DNA from: Stereum hirsutum FP-91666 SS1
Taxonomy: Eukaryota; Basidiomycota; Agaricomycetes; Russulales; Stereaceae
Length of the DNA stretch: 64,000 bases
Direction of reading: 5' to 3'
Assembly: GCF_000264905.1 (NCBI RefSeq)
Contig: NW_006763148.1
Coordinates: 837,575-901,574, forward strand
The position numbers were made by a program, and so were the translations under genes. Of the stretch, positions 1-12,481 are shown piece after piece (positions within the stretch are counted from its first letter, which is position 1; every line of letters begins with the position of its first letter). Under the pieces are notes generated by a model. It was not told where the DNA came from. It saw nothing but the letters and a program-made list of their open reading frames with translations, and did no database searches.

Positions 1-382
1 CGAAGAGCAAGCCCGGAAGGAGTGGCTGTATTTCCAGCTTGCGCCTCCTCGTGCATCCGGTGACTCGGAGGACGACGTTTTTGCTACCGTCTTTCGAGCG
101 ATCTCGACTAGCGACCCGGAGGATATCCGGAAGAGTGCGAAGGGCCGAATGATTTCCGCACCGTGGAAACACTACAAATGGTTTCCAAAGTCAATCATTG
201 TCTTTCAGAAGCAGGGGGATCCTTTACCTCTGTTGGATGAGCGTACCGACCCGCCGTTGCATCTCATCATTGACGAAATCACACCGCCTGGTGCTGAATC
301 CTCCGAGGCTTACGCGAGTCGTCGCGCACGTCGCTTCCGGGAGTTGGTCTATGCGCTTTTCTGGCCGGAGGCCATCGCATAA
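1..382 (+). pseudogene. 3' end of a truncated Crinkler-like P-loop gene (partial, runs off window start)
   Basis: The frame is open from base 1 to a TAA at 380-382 and encodes the last ~126 residues of a protein nearly identical to the C-terminus of the minus-strand gene at 14604-17030. About seven amino-acid differences are visible, and there is no stop or frameshift in the visible part. It contains the Walker B-like LHLIIDEIT segment and ends FWPEAIA, exactly where the other copy ends. Because both copies stop at the same place and share downstream sequence, the C-terminal truncation must predate the duplication. I call it a pseudogene fragment because the family's nuclease half is missing, but it could still be expressed as a short protein. 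The 5' part lies outside the window. Confidence 0.6.
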
Positions 383-599
383 CGGACATGCGATCACGGT
401 TCGTACCTTCTGTCTTGGAGTTATATTCAGCGATCTGATAAGTTCTCTCATGTAGAAATTGATCATGACCGCTCACTTGAATTATTTGCTTCTCTCGCCG
501 ATTTTTGTCCCGTCCAATTATGTGCATTATCAAATTTTCGATTGTATAAGTTTTCCCCATAGTATTCAGTTGACAGTGTTATACTTATTTTACTATCTT

Positions 600-725
600 T
601 CACGCTCATGTATTGCTTTCTATTCCTGTATGACTACACTCATGTATTTATTGCTATTCCTGTATGTCTACATCCATGTAGTACGCCACAGTCATGTATT
701 GTTCGTTATTCCTGTACAAGTACAC
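600..725 (+). repeat. Degenerate tandem repeat inside the left arm
   Basis: Three imperfect copies of a unit resembling CATGTATTGCTCGTTATTCC followed by TGTATGACTACA are seen at about 605, 645 and 690. Related copies occur in the right arm at about 14268-14365, and a single 16-bp core lies at about 43850. Confidence 0.6.
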
Positions 726-812
726 TAGCCGCCACAGCAAGACATTTGTCTTCCTGCAGCCAACACGTCAGAACTCCTAAGCGGAAAACTGTCGTTATTG
801 GTGTCGCTTTCC

Positions 813-1299
813 TTCTCCTGTCTACTCTCTGCATATATTTACCTTCCTTGTTCTCACTATCACGCCATTGTAATCCTCCTCACAAACATAAATAGAACCA
901 CTGGTCTGGAGGTTCACCGTGAGGTTGTCGACGTTAACAGAGACCCAGAGTTTCGGACAGGTCTGCACGACGAACTTGTACATAGACCAGCTTTTTCGCT
1001 CGAGATGCGATCCAAGGCCTATTCGTGGCCTGGAAGAACCATCATTCGAGCCACCTAACCCTTATCGAGAATTGTTTCTGGATGTGGACGTGGAGGTAGT
1101 GTCGACGTGTGATCCGTTTAGCGGGGCGTGTAACAGTTACGCTTCGCGTGTATTGTCACCCGGTATAACACTGCAAACTGCACAGAGAGATAATAAAGGC
1201 CACAATAGATGTGTCAATCCCGAGTTAGGAGCAAAAATAAGTCAATCTAGTATGTGCGCCGTATATCACGCAAGCATCCTCCGGATTCAGACTGAATAC
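813..1299. other. Intergenic, no recognised gene
   Basis: Open frames exist here (a 162-codon one begins at 919), but their translation resembles no family I know, has no convincing splice structure and overlaps the 3' end of the gamma-glutamyltranspeptidase gene on the other strand. I see nothing I can support. Confidence 0.5.
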
Positions 1300-4200
1300 T
1301 CAGTATCCGGCCGCAATTCCGTTCTTCCTCGAGTCGCTCGCAGCTATGAACAAGTCGCCGTCAGACTTGTCTGGAAAGCAAAAACAAAAAAGACAAGGAA
1401 CGTGTGACGTGACGTACCAAAGATCCTCCCATCCTCCGTCTTCATCACCGCCTGGATGACCGACGACACCCTATTGATATCCATCACTGTACAACCAAAG
1501 CAGACAACGCAGGTCAGCTCCCGTCTCTCATTTCCCCTTCAAAAACAGCCTCGGCCTCGCAGAGTTTAAAAGGGAAACAGAAGGTTCCTTCGAAGGCAAT
1601 GAAGAGGTGAGAAGTAAAGACTTACGTGTGACATTGTGTCCCCTCCCTCTCAACTCCTCGACCACTACCGGGTCGATCACGTCGTCCACCTCCACCGAAA
1701 GCGGGAAGAGTTGATCATGCACTCTTCCTTGTTCGATAGCCGCGCTGACGTCGTCGCCCCAGTCCATGTTGAGGAGAACCTATGGAGACACGAACAAAGT
1801 ATAATGCAGCACGGTTAAGTACGAGTCCGGCCATGTCAAGGAGGACGGGATAAACAGTGGTGGAAGAGGTAGGAATGAAGCGTTCAGGGTGAATGGGGAA
1901 TGATGAGGAGTAGTCCAGGAGAGAGCGAACACACCTGGAACACGGCTGGGAAAATCTTCGAACCACCCGATCCTCCAATTGCAGTATAGAATGAACCATC
2001 TGGATATTCGAGGATCATAGGCGTCGTGGAGGAGAGTGAGCGTTTGCCTGGTTCAGGGTAGTTGTCTGTATACGCAATAGTTGAAATAGTTGTAAGTATC
2101 AGTTCATGATGGGTGGGTAAGATCAGTTCAGGATGGAGGGGCGTGAAGGCGGAGCAGGAAGGGGAAAGGGGGACATACAAGGCGAAGGCCAGAGTCCAAA
2201 CGCATTCGGATGCCCTGGAATCGAGAAGTCTACATCACACCATGCCATGACATCGCATACATATGTTCAGCATTCCGCCCACAGCTCCCAAGATTCGACG
2301 GGGTAACTTACCGTCCATCTGAATTACAGAATTCCAGTATTGGAGTCAGTCCATCGGCGTAGCAGAGGAAATCAGAAGAAATAAATAAAAGGGCCGTACC
2401 TCATCGTTAAACAGAACGCCCGTCACTGGGTCCATCACCAACGAGCCGAATATAAGGTTAACGGTCGTGGTGAGCGCGACAGCCATGCCTAACGTTCGGG
2501 TTCAACTAAAAATAAGAAAGATTTCAAGAAGAAAGACACATACCATCTTTGTCAACGACCGACGTATGGCTCTGCGCATATTTTGATCATCAGTCGATGC
2601 AGTGACGGAATGGAATGTGGCGCGCCACACGGAAGCAAATGAGACAGGGGCTAAGCTCGAGTTGCAACTCACGGTTCCAGGATTGAGTGGCACGTCGTAC
2701 TCCGGCTGGTAGTACTCTGGTGGGTGAGTGTAGTCCTATCGGCACACCAACACAGTAAACAATAAGGATAAGTGTCGTGCGAATAAGATAGAACAGTAGG
2801 CGAGGGTACACACGTCGGTCATGTTCGCGAAAATACGAGCACTGAACTCCTTCGTCGGGATCTCGTCAATCCGTTGGGTATCCTCCATGAACGCTGGATC
2901 TCCGACTTTCGTCCTAGCCGCGAAACCGACTACCAATAGGCCTATCAGCCCAACCGCGCAAACGGGAATATATGAGGAAACAACACCTACACTTCATTGC
3001 CTCCAACATCCTATGCACATTCAACCCCGTCCTCCCTTCCTCCATCCAATTCTCCTCTTTATAACCCTCCACCAAGTTAAACATATGCAACAACACCCCT
3101 CCACTCGTCGGCGCATGCGGTACGTAAATCTTCCTACCCCTATAACTCCCTTCCAATGCCCTCCTCACCTTAACTTCATAACCAGCCAAGTCCTCTAGCG
3201 TCATGATCCCGCCTGTGGCTTGGATCTTTTCGATCATGGCGGCAGCGATGGGGCCGGCGTAGAACGCCGAAGAGCCATTGGTAGCGATGGAGGAGAGGGT
3301 GTGCGAAAGGGCGGTGCGGCGGATGGTGGACCCCTCGGTTAAGATTTCGCCGTTGGGGGCGAAGATGGAGGACCAGTCGGGGTTGGAGAGGATGTAGTCC
3401 TGGAAGATGTCGAGCTATACCAAAATACCAAATTGCAATATCAACGGTTCAGCACACGACACATACGTTGAGCCAAATGTCATTGTATATGAGCTCACCT
3501 CCAGCCTCCTCCCCAACTCCACGTCGACCTCCCATCCCGATGCCAACTCCACGCTCGGCCTGACCAACCTCTCCCAAGGCAGTTTACCCCACCTCTTATG
3601 CACTTCTTCGAGGCCTTTGACTTCGCCCGGAACAGCGACAGCGAGACCGCCCCAACGAGCTTTGTCGGGGTCGTCGGTGTACATGTCTTTGTGCGCACCG
3701 GATGGTGCTGTTTCACGGAAGTCAACGGTCCAAACTTCCGAGGTGCCGTTCGGTGTAGAGGGAGGGAGGCGGACGGTCATGAAGCCTCCGCCACCTATAC
3801 CAGAGCTGTGAAGTTCGTTGTTTAGCGTGTGTGGGTAAGGTCAGGAGATATAAGTGGACGTTATAAATGGCTATTTTGCGAACCACGAGATGGCATTCGA
3901 ACGAGATTGCGCAAAATTGCTGATGACACAGAGCACGAGTAGCGTATGCTACTCAATTGAAGGATATACTCACGAGAACATGTTCACGACGCCAGTACAG
4001 AAGATAGCGGCGACCATCGCATCGACCGCGTTTCCTCCATCCTTCATGACCTGGACTCCAATATTCGAACATCTAACGTTCTCACTTGCGACCGCGCCAT
4101 GTTTAGCCTCAACCAAGTATGCCGGATTACGATGTTTGTCACTGACGTGAGCACCGTGAGGAAGATGTCCATAGTGTGGCGCATACGGATGAAGGTGGCG

Positions 4201-4377
4201 ACGATAGAAGAAGTCGCGTGCGGTGAGAGAGACGACTGAGATGATGAGGAGAGAGGCGAGGAGATGTTTCCAGGTGCGAGTCCATTTACTCTGTTTATGA
4301 GAGTTGTTACGAGTCTGGACGGGGAATTCTATTGAGTCTATAGAGTCCTGTGGCACAGAAGTATACACTGCAGGCAT
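1300..4377 (-). CDS. Gamma-glutamyltranspeptidase (membrane-anchored)
   Basis: Thirteen exons with conserved phase give a 628-residue protein. Exons on the minus strand: 4377-3974, 3805-3499, 3414-2991, 2929-2814, 2735-2673, 2571-2544, 2488-2400, 2318-2312, 2229-2179, 2065-1935, 1779-1626, 1486-1418 and 1343-1300. A type II signal anchor spans about residues 36-55. Family hallmarks are SGIGGGGF, the autoprocessing and catalytic threonine (Thr438 in GTSHTSVVD, codon at the very end of exon 5), NDEMDDFS, the GGSGGS oxyanion motif near 527-532 and the C-terminal [12 protein letters not shown]. The family cleaves the gamma-glutamyl bond of glutathione and its conjugates, outside the plasma membrane or in the vacuole. 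The length is normal for fungal members. Exon 8 is only 7 nt long. The gene is transcribed away from the disordered-protein gene starting at 5115. Confidence 0.95.
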
Positions 4378-5114
4378 GACAGGCCCTTTGGAGTCTGTAT
4401 AAATTTATGGAAATGATGTCAGTCCAGCTGAAATATCGCGACTCCTATCTCTCCCAGAGAGAACGAGGAGAGTCAGAATGACTGAGCTCGTAGGTACTAG
4501 TACAGTACCTGCTATCCAGTCCATTGTGACCTTCTCGGTTGTGTGAGCATTGTTGGCTGGCATGGCACCGGAGAAGGGGGACGTCGGAGGCGGTTCACAA
4601 GCAGCTCAACGTGTCCTTCCGCCATAATGAGCTGTATTTAGCTGAGAAATTCCGATATCAAAGACGGCTCGATGAGGATAAGCACATTCCCGATGGCTCC
4701 GTGCCGCGGGACTTCCTGTAATGGTCTCGGCAGCGGCCCGCCACGTGCGGACGCGTCGCGGTCACGAGCAGCAGCGACGCGTCCAGCCATTTTTCCAAGC
4801 CTCTTCCTTCTTCGCCGTCGCCGTCGCCACCGAGTGGCTCGAGCGTCCCATAGGTTTGCTCGATGCCTAGTCGCTCGCGCATCTTTTCTCAGCGAGAGAA
4901 AACTCCTGTGAGCGATGCAGCATCTGCTCTCCAAGGGTTTCCAAACAGTCGGTGAGTCCGAGAAGTTCTTGCCACGGTGCAACGAGCCGACTATTTTTCA
5001 GACTGTCCTCCACGATCATCAAGACAGACCAAGGCAAGCCCACTGCATCATGATTTTAATCGGAATTACCGTTGAAGAGGTGATTCATCAGGACAAGTAG
5101 TACCGGACCTCGCC
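4378..5114. other. Divergent intergenic region
   Basis: About 740 bp separate the start codons of the transpeptidase (-) and the large disordered protein (+), so both promoters should lie here. No coding sequence is supported. I did not recognise a convincing TATA box. Confidence 0.6.
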
Positions 5115-8100
5115 ATGCATCCCGTTAAACGTCGACGGCTTGACGGTCTCAACAATCGCTACGACAACATGATCGACCAAGTCCATCTCATGTCCCGAGG
5201 ACCCATCGCAAAGCCTCGTCACCGACCCAGCCATTCTTCTGGATCTTCGTCTATCAGTAGTCATGACATGCCACATACACCTCTCGATGCTTACACTAGT
5301 GCACTCACTGAAGGTCGACTAGGAAAGGACTTCTCGGTACTCAAGATGAAAGATGCTAGCTCTTCGAATCATCGAAGCTCATCGCCAAACTCTGATCTTG
5401 TCGAGCCGGAACCACCGCGACCTGTCGAGCCTCTCCCATCTTGGCTGAATGGCGCCTTATCTGGCCTTGATTCTCGACATCCTCTTCGAAATCTCGTGTC
5501 TCTTTCAAACTCTGCTCCCCATAATTTCGAGACTCGGCCTATCAAGGGGAATACAAATGTACCGACCTCCAGGACTGAGGACCCTGATAATGTCTTCTCA
5601 TTCCACCCTCCTTCCAGCGATTCCGTACCGCCCGCTGAACTGCCGGACACCAGTCTCATCGAGTCTAACGACCTTTCTCCTCTGAATACCTCGGTATATG
5701 CGCCTCACATGACTCACCATGCTTCCGACGACGATAGACCTGCTTCATATTCCTCGACCAAAGACTCGTTCATCCCTCCTGATCACATATATGCGCCTGC
5801 TTTCACTCACCAAGTTGCTCCAAATGACCTCTATGCTTTATCTTCTCCCCTTCTTGCGCCTCCTGCTCTTGCTCCTACGCCTTCTCTTGTTATGCACTTG
5901 AACAACTCGCATGCCTTATTGTCTCCCTCTAACTTATCCCCTCATGAACCGATCCCGTTCTCGAGACCTGGGCCTGCTAGAAACGTCTCTTTTTCTCGTC
6001 AAATCACAGCTGTGTCACCGCCTTCTTGGAAGAACGCACCTGCATACCAGACCTCTTCGTCTCGTTCTGCGCTTTCTTTGCCTTTCAACAATCGGAATAG
6101 CCAGGCTCATACCATCGCATTTGGATCATCCACTCTCGGCTCTTTCATCTCGTCTCGTCCATCCCGTCGCAGCGCTATTACCTCTCCTTCTGATCTCTCT
6201 CCTGAAGCCGCTCAACTTGCCGAACGTCACGACACCGTGTCTCCGCCAATCTCTGCTTCTTCTTCGGCCTCTGGCGACCCCGCATCTCACAAGGCGCTCA
6301 CGAAATCGCGTCCACTCCTTACGATACGTCACCCAGGCTCTTCTCCCATCATTTCATCCAACGAACATGCATCGGGACCGTCTAGTTCGACTACTGCAGC
6401 GACTCTCATACCTATGGAAGTGGATGTAGACGGCCCTTCCCGTCCCTCGAACTTCCATGACCCTGACGATACTCTTCTGAACCATGACGTCCATATCGAA
6501 AGCCCATATAACACGCCTTCATCTTCCTCACTCTCCTCGCCTCCCGCTCCTGCCTTCGCTCTCGCACCAGCACCAGCACCAGCACCATTTTCCCTCCCCG
6601 GCCCTACATTCTCAACGTTCTCGTTTTCCCGTAAAGCACCTCCGCCTATATACTTCTCGTCTCCGACCGAGGACCCATCCTCTGATTTCGATATCCCACA
6701 CGATGCGGTAGACGTGGGCGAGGAATCATATTCGTCTCCTTTCCTTTCTGAAGCTGAGATGGAAGGGAAGGGGGAGGTACGAGGCAGGGTTGAAGACGAT
6801 AGGAAGATGGACGGCGACGGAGTCGGTAACATGGAGGGCGGGAGTGCAGGCGAGAGGAATATGGATGTCGATGAGACTTCAGATGGGGGTTTAGATGTGG
6901 ATGTGGATTATGAGACGCTAGGGTTTCGATGGGAGCCATTCGTGAGAGACGGTCGTTCACATTCGAATGCAGGCGCGGATTCGAAGTCGACGGTCGTTCG
7001 TCCCTCCAACCCCCTCGCCGGCCCCGCATGGTTCAACTCTCGCAGATCGAACTCACAATCGCAAAAACCTGCTCCGCCATACAGCAACATAAATTTCAAC
7101 GCATTCACTCCTATTCCCGAAGACTCGGTCCTTGAATTCGAAGACGACGAAGCGTATAGTCTTCCCTCTACGCTCGTTCGACGATCCCGTTCTACAGACC
7201 CTGATTTCCCCACTGACCACGAGCCCCCTCCACCATTCATCCAACACAATAACGACGAGCAAAGTCAGAGTATACCACCATCCCGCAGTCCGACTCCGTA
7301 TCCGAGCTGGGAAGTCCCCGCTCCACGACGGCCCACCGTGTCCCATTCAAACTCGAACTCGAACCAACGCCATGAAGACAATGCACAGAGACCCTCTGGC
7401 GAGGAAGCAGGTAGTAATATGGATATAGATGTCGAGAACCAAATGGACTTCGAAGTGGAAGAGGACGCGTCGAAAGCTTTTGCTCCCGCTCCAGGGATAT
7501 ACGTCTCGCCTTTGAGGAAGAACAACGAGCGTTCGGAGGGTTCTGATGAGTCTCAAGGGTCTGGGGAGATACCGCGCGTGGTGGGAGCGAGGGGTGAGGA
7601 GTCTTGGAGGGAGAGTAGAAGTGGAATGGTAGAAAGGGAGAAGGAGGGTGGCCAAATGGACATGGATGTCGCTGAGCACAGTGACGTTACGAAATTGAAG
7701 GTGGAGGGTGAAGATCGCGGTGAGGAGAGGCATGATTATACGAGGTCATTTGATAACAAGGGAAAAGTTGGCGAGAACGGTATGCCGTGCCGAGAGGTAG
7801 AAGCTCCTTTCTCAAAGTTCTTTGTTGATCTTCCGCTGATTTCTAACGATACGTAGTCGAAATTTGCGGAACATACATTGGTAACCGCACGACCGCATAC
7901 TATCGATCATCGTCCTTCAATGCAAGTTCGACCGGGGAATGATCCACGACTCAGACATCAGCTTGCTCCCCCGGATGCGAAGGTGCAGATTCCTTCACCG
8001 CACCATGGCGCAGCGATATATCGTCCGTCTGAATCACCGGATGATCATGGACCCCTGATGTCGTTCGGAGTACCACGACCCTCGGTGTCGTCTACAACAC

Positions 8101-9198
8101 TTCCGCATACGCCACCACGCAAGAACAGACCTTCGACTCCAAGCGTCCATAGTATCTCGCCTCCTCCGCCACAACGTATTATCAATGGTCTTGATAGTGC
8201 TAGAAACTCCACGGGCTCGAAGTCTGCCCTATCGAGAGAAGGAGGGGCAACCCCAGGTGCGTGATTTATGTCCATAGACGTCCGACTGACCGTCAGGACC
8301 CAGTCTCATCGTGCGTTCAGGCCGTCAGTCAGGCGGGGGCGAAGACGCACAGCCCGACTCACAAATAAGTAATTCGACTTTAGTGCCAACGGATGATATA
8401 TATCGTGTCCCGCAAACACCTCCCCGTCGTACTTCGACTGCTATGGATCTTTCTTTTCCGACTCAGACCAATGGCTCCACGCAAGATGTCCCATCTAATT
8501 ACCCCCATACCAATGGCACGCCTCACTCCGTCGAGCCCTTTGCGCGGTCCTCTATCACGACGGATGTACAAGCACCCCCTCCCGTCACGCCTCCACTCCG
8601 TAAACCGCGCGACGTCGATGCCATCATGGAAGAGATAGGAATCAGCATCAACAGCGTACAATTGGACAGTGCGCGTCACCGCGATCGCAATGCTGCATTC
8701 ATAACCCCCATCGGCATCTCCAGTCAACTTCGCGTTCGCCCCAACGCACAACCCGAAAGAACTCAGGTCCGCACTGCTACCCCGATTCCGTCCCGCTTGA
8801 CGGAGATGATGATGGCGGCGATAACGACTACTCGAGATCGTAATAAAGTTCAAGTTCAAGGATGGAAACCTGTGTCTTCGTTACGTGCGCCTTTGCCACC
8901 TCTCCCATCTCCGACAGGCTTACGGCAGCAGCGAATGTCTACATTATCGTCGCTTTCCGGGCCCAAGGCATATACAAGCAGCGGTAATGGGCAGGAAGCA
9001 GGTCAAGGAGAGGTACACAGTGCTGCCAGCAGCGCCAACGACGACGTGGAGATGATGCAGTCGACGGCAGACCCTTCGCGTACACATTCTATTACTGGGA
9101 CCGAGGTTGGCAAAGAATGCGAGGGGGAAGGTCAGAGTTACTTATTCGCGTCCCAGGAGATGGGCTCGGAACACGATAGCATAGAGTCTTGGGGATGA
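5115..9198 (+). CDS. Large Ser/Pro-rich disordered protein, unknown function
   Basis: Three exons (5115-7796, 7857-8256, 8297-9198) give a 1327-residue protein. The first intron has a good branch-point-like CTAAC near its 3' end. The N-terminus carries a basic, nuclear-localisation-like VKRRRLDG at residues 4-11. Almost all of the rest is low complexity: Ser, Pro, Asp and Asn rich, with an Ala-Pro run near residue 485, acidic patches, and several TPPR/TPPL motifs in the C-terminal third that resemble proline-directed phosphorylation or SH3/WW-binding sites. I recognise no folded domain. The unbroken 894-codon first exon and conserved phase argue that it is real. It may be a nuclear scaffold or regulator, but that is only inference from composition. 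Confidence 0.75.
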
Positions 9199-10773
9199 CG
9201 CTTGAAACTGAAGAGGGCGGCTCTTATGCTTTGACTTCCAGACTAGTGCGGGCCCCCATCTTTGCTATCTTCAAGGTTCCAAGTCTTATATCCTCGTCTG
9301 TCCATCCGTAATTCGTCATACTAGACCTGATCTTTCTTGTCAACGGCACTGCATATGACCGGTCTCTCAGGCTGAGGTAAGCTCTCGTCCATCTTGAGGA
9401 CCGCGCAAAGCTAACAGTTTTAGGCCAACAGACGATCTTGTGCAAGGTGTATACGCAGGTGAACCAGAGAAAAAGCGGGTCACTGGTCCATGACAGGGAC
9501 ACGACTTGAGGCTTCCTGTTGAAGGAAATGATCATCACCTGTCCAGTCTCAAACGGTCAAGATTGCTGTTCGTCCGCTTCCTCCGGACAAATACACAGGA
9601 ATACGGTCCCTCATCACAGTCAAAGGTAAGGTAAGGTAAATGCCATCGGTCTCCGGCGATGCAGTTCTTAATCTTTTGTTGATCGCTTTTCTTTATTCCT
9701 TCTGGTGCTCTCCGGACCCGCCAGCTGTTGTACTAGGATCGCGCCACTGGCATCATTTGCTGCTCCCTCGCAAGACAGTCATCAGGTTTACAAGCTTTGG
9801 ACTCACACTGAACCGGCTGTGAATTTCGAAAGACTCCTGCTCGGTAGAAAAGAGTTATTCGAATAATCATCCATGCTCACGAACGATCAGACGCTTCTTG
9901 TTGAGGTTACGACGTCATGGATGTTGTGTATTCTGGCACGTCATGATATTCCACTCGCGGCCACGGTCGGGTCGTGAATACTTATCCCTCTTTGAGCTTG
10001 AATGTTTCACCGAAACTGGCAGGAACGAACCCACGGTGATTGGTGTCTTTTTCTATGTTTTTTCTCTAACGCAGGCGGTGGGAGGGTATGCACTCGTGGC
10101 CGGCTTCTCCCGTGGTCAGTTCTGGCTGGAGATGAATGATATCGAACCGGCTTGAAGATATATGTGAGGCTCCCTCCGTAACACCTCCGACGTCCGTATT
10201 GACCGTTTCTTGATAGGGAGCGACGTCAACCGTCAAGTCCGGCTGTGCGACTCTGAAGGCCATATTAGGACACTCTATTATGTGCCGAACGGCACGGTTC
10301 TCCTATCAATCTTACGCGTCGCCCGTGACGCTGATTTCTCGCTTTTCAACAACATCCATCCATGAAAATGTCGCACTTTTGCAGCTCAAAAAGACCCCTA
10401 TCTGAGTCACCATGACGTCATTCCATTGAAAGCGAGAACACCCGTCCTGCTCGAGGTCGCAGCAGTGCATTTCGTCTCGAGTTTCAAAGTCGGTGGGTTC
10501 GGAGCTCCATGGGTGTTCTAATCCAGGTGCATGGCCCTCGACAGCGCGAACTTTATCTCTCCTTGGCTGTGAAGTTTTGAACTTGTGACGCTATCATAGC
10601 GCGTCGGTCTCATAGGCTCCGATGCGTATAAGAGCTTCTGTCGACCGGACCACGGAGCAAATTCTCTCTTTCTCTTTCCCTTCATACAGCTTGCGCCAGA
10701 CCAAGCAATATAAAATAAACTCTTGCCTATTCCAAATTTCTCCTCTCCTTGTCGAATAGATTGTGTCTATACC
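9199..10773. other. Intergenic, 1.6 kb without a gene
   Basis: No frame with splice support or family resemblance was found on either strand. A short tandem AAGGTA repeat (three units) lies near 9626. The region presumably holds the 3' end of the preceding transcript and the promoter of the next gene. Confidence 0.6.
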
Positions 10774-12219
10774 ATGGCATATAACTGGTATCAGACTCAC
10801 GCTCCCGGCTGGGGAACACAGCAATGTGAGTGCCTTTCGCGGGTTTCAGCTCAGGGTGATGGCATATTTAACATCCGTTCCGTTGAAGACCAATTTGGAC
10901 CTCCGCCATCCCCAGGGTACCTTACTAGCCCATCATGTAAGTATCCTCGCCCATTAGTTATATACAAGATTACTGACGGCCTCAAAAAGGGGGCGGACGG
11001 GACTACTACAGAGCCCACGTGGGACGGACAGAAGATTTGTGCGTATATCATACTTCGGGAAGTACATATGCTTATCAGTGGTGGTACATCACAGGGATTT
11101 GTACGAGTACGCCATGAACAAGCTCGCCTCTGGAGCTCTGGGTGTTGGTAAACACGAAGCGAAAAGATGGCACAGACTTGCATACGCTGGCCTCGTGAGT
11201 TTGAGATTTCGCTTCACCTCTTGACGCCTTTGGTGGAGTCTAACTTGATCACTCTGAAATGCAGGGGGAGGTCGCTAGGATGCTTCCTACTGAGATTGGC
11301 TACGCAGCTGCCTACGAAGCCTATCGAATTTACATCCATCATAACGCAAGGCTGTACGAGTCACTATATAGTCGCCCTGAACGGCAACGAGAGGCGTTGG
11401 TGGCCACAGCCGTAGCAGAAGGTTCGTCCGTCTATTCCTAATCGTGGAAACGACTTGCGCACCTTCATCTCACACGACGTCAATCTATCAGTCCAGCGTC
11501 TTTGGCAAGACACCGGCCGCGCTTACGACGAATTCGGCCTTCGGACCGCAGCTGAAGCAGCAGCTGCAAGCGCTGCTTTAATATTCAGAAACCATCTCGA
11601 ATACGACGCCAACGACCCCTATGGAACCACAGGAGGAGGGGGATACCGTCGCACGCGCCACAATTCCATTGCCCCTTCTACGGCCAGCTCTCCATACTCG
11701 TCCTCATACTCACTCGACCCGTATGCACTTGATGACTCCACGCTTCGACGCAGCAGGTATGGGTATAGAGACGGCATCAATCGATCACCCTACCTTGGTG
11801 GCGTCGGTGGCGTCGGGGCTGGTGCTGGAGGTGCTGGAGGTGTTGGGGCGTTGAACACCTATAACTCAGCTGCATCGATGCCTGTACCCATGCCTTCTTC
11901 TTCGCCCTATCCCGGTCACACTTCTTACCCCGCTTCATATGCACAAGGATCGATCGTCCTCCCTCCTGCCTCGACTTCATACGGCGGGGCACCCTCGACT
12001 TCATACTCCACGGGTTATCCGCAAGGCCCCGCGGCTTTACCCGTCTCGCAGGGCTACCCTTCGACTTACTCGTCTGGCGGCAGCTACGGCGGGATGGGAC
12101 AGCAGCAGCCACCGGTCGTGGTTATCCCACAGACTGGTCATCATCATCATCATAGGCATCGAAGCCTTGGTCTCGGGCACAGGCATCGACGGCACAGGAG
12201 CTTGGAGAGGTATTATTGA
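10774..12219 (+). CDS. Basidiomycete family protein of unknown function, Gly/Ser/His-rich tail
   Basis: Six exons (10774-10825, 10916-10936, 10990-11038, 11095-11194, 11265-11421, 11492-12219) with consistent phase give 368 residues. The start MAYNWYQTHAPGWG lies in the first exon, and exon 2 is only 21 nt. Residues ~35-165 look folded and helical, with motifs such as YEYAMNKLASGALG and AKRWHRLAYAGL, plus an Ala-rich helix RTAAEAAAASAAL. The remainder is low complexity (Ser, Tyr, Gly, Pro) and ends in a histidine/arginine cluster (HHHHHRHRSLG). I recognise the style of a conserved fungal hypothetical protein but not a named domain. No signal peptide or membrane segment is visible, so it is probably soluble and intracellular. 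Confidence 0.8.
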
Positions 12220-12481
12220 AGTACGGAGTGACGTGGAGTTTATGAGCTCATGCAACGTTCTGAGGTGACGATCCGGCAGTGATATCACTGTGCGATAGTA
12301 ATTATGGCTAGGGCGGCTGGCTTCTTGTTGGAACATGTGGCGTGCCTTCGCGAACGCTTCTTTCTTATATTATATCCAACTCAATAGTTAATCTGTACAC
12401 CTCTTCGGCAGCGATACCCCTACCCCTATGTACACCCTTCCAGAAAATAATCCTAAATCGCTTCTTCAACCCATCTTTCCT

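Larger units (their letters stand above)
1..812 (+). repeat. Left arm of a large inverted duplication
   Basis: This stretch matches the reverse complement of about 14150-15000. The coding part (1-382) is about 95% identical. The non-coding part (383 to ~812) is more diverged, with small indels, but is clearly homologous, including the run reading AGTTCTCTCATGTAGAAATT. Similarity fades near the ACTGTCGTTATTGGTGTCGC segment at about 788-808. The arm continues left beyond the window, so its true length is unknown. Confidence 0.85.

Noticed and set aside
919..1407. 162-codon frame near the left arm
   Set aside because: It overlaps the confirmed last exons of the transpeptidase on the other strand and has no resemblance to a family.
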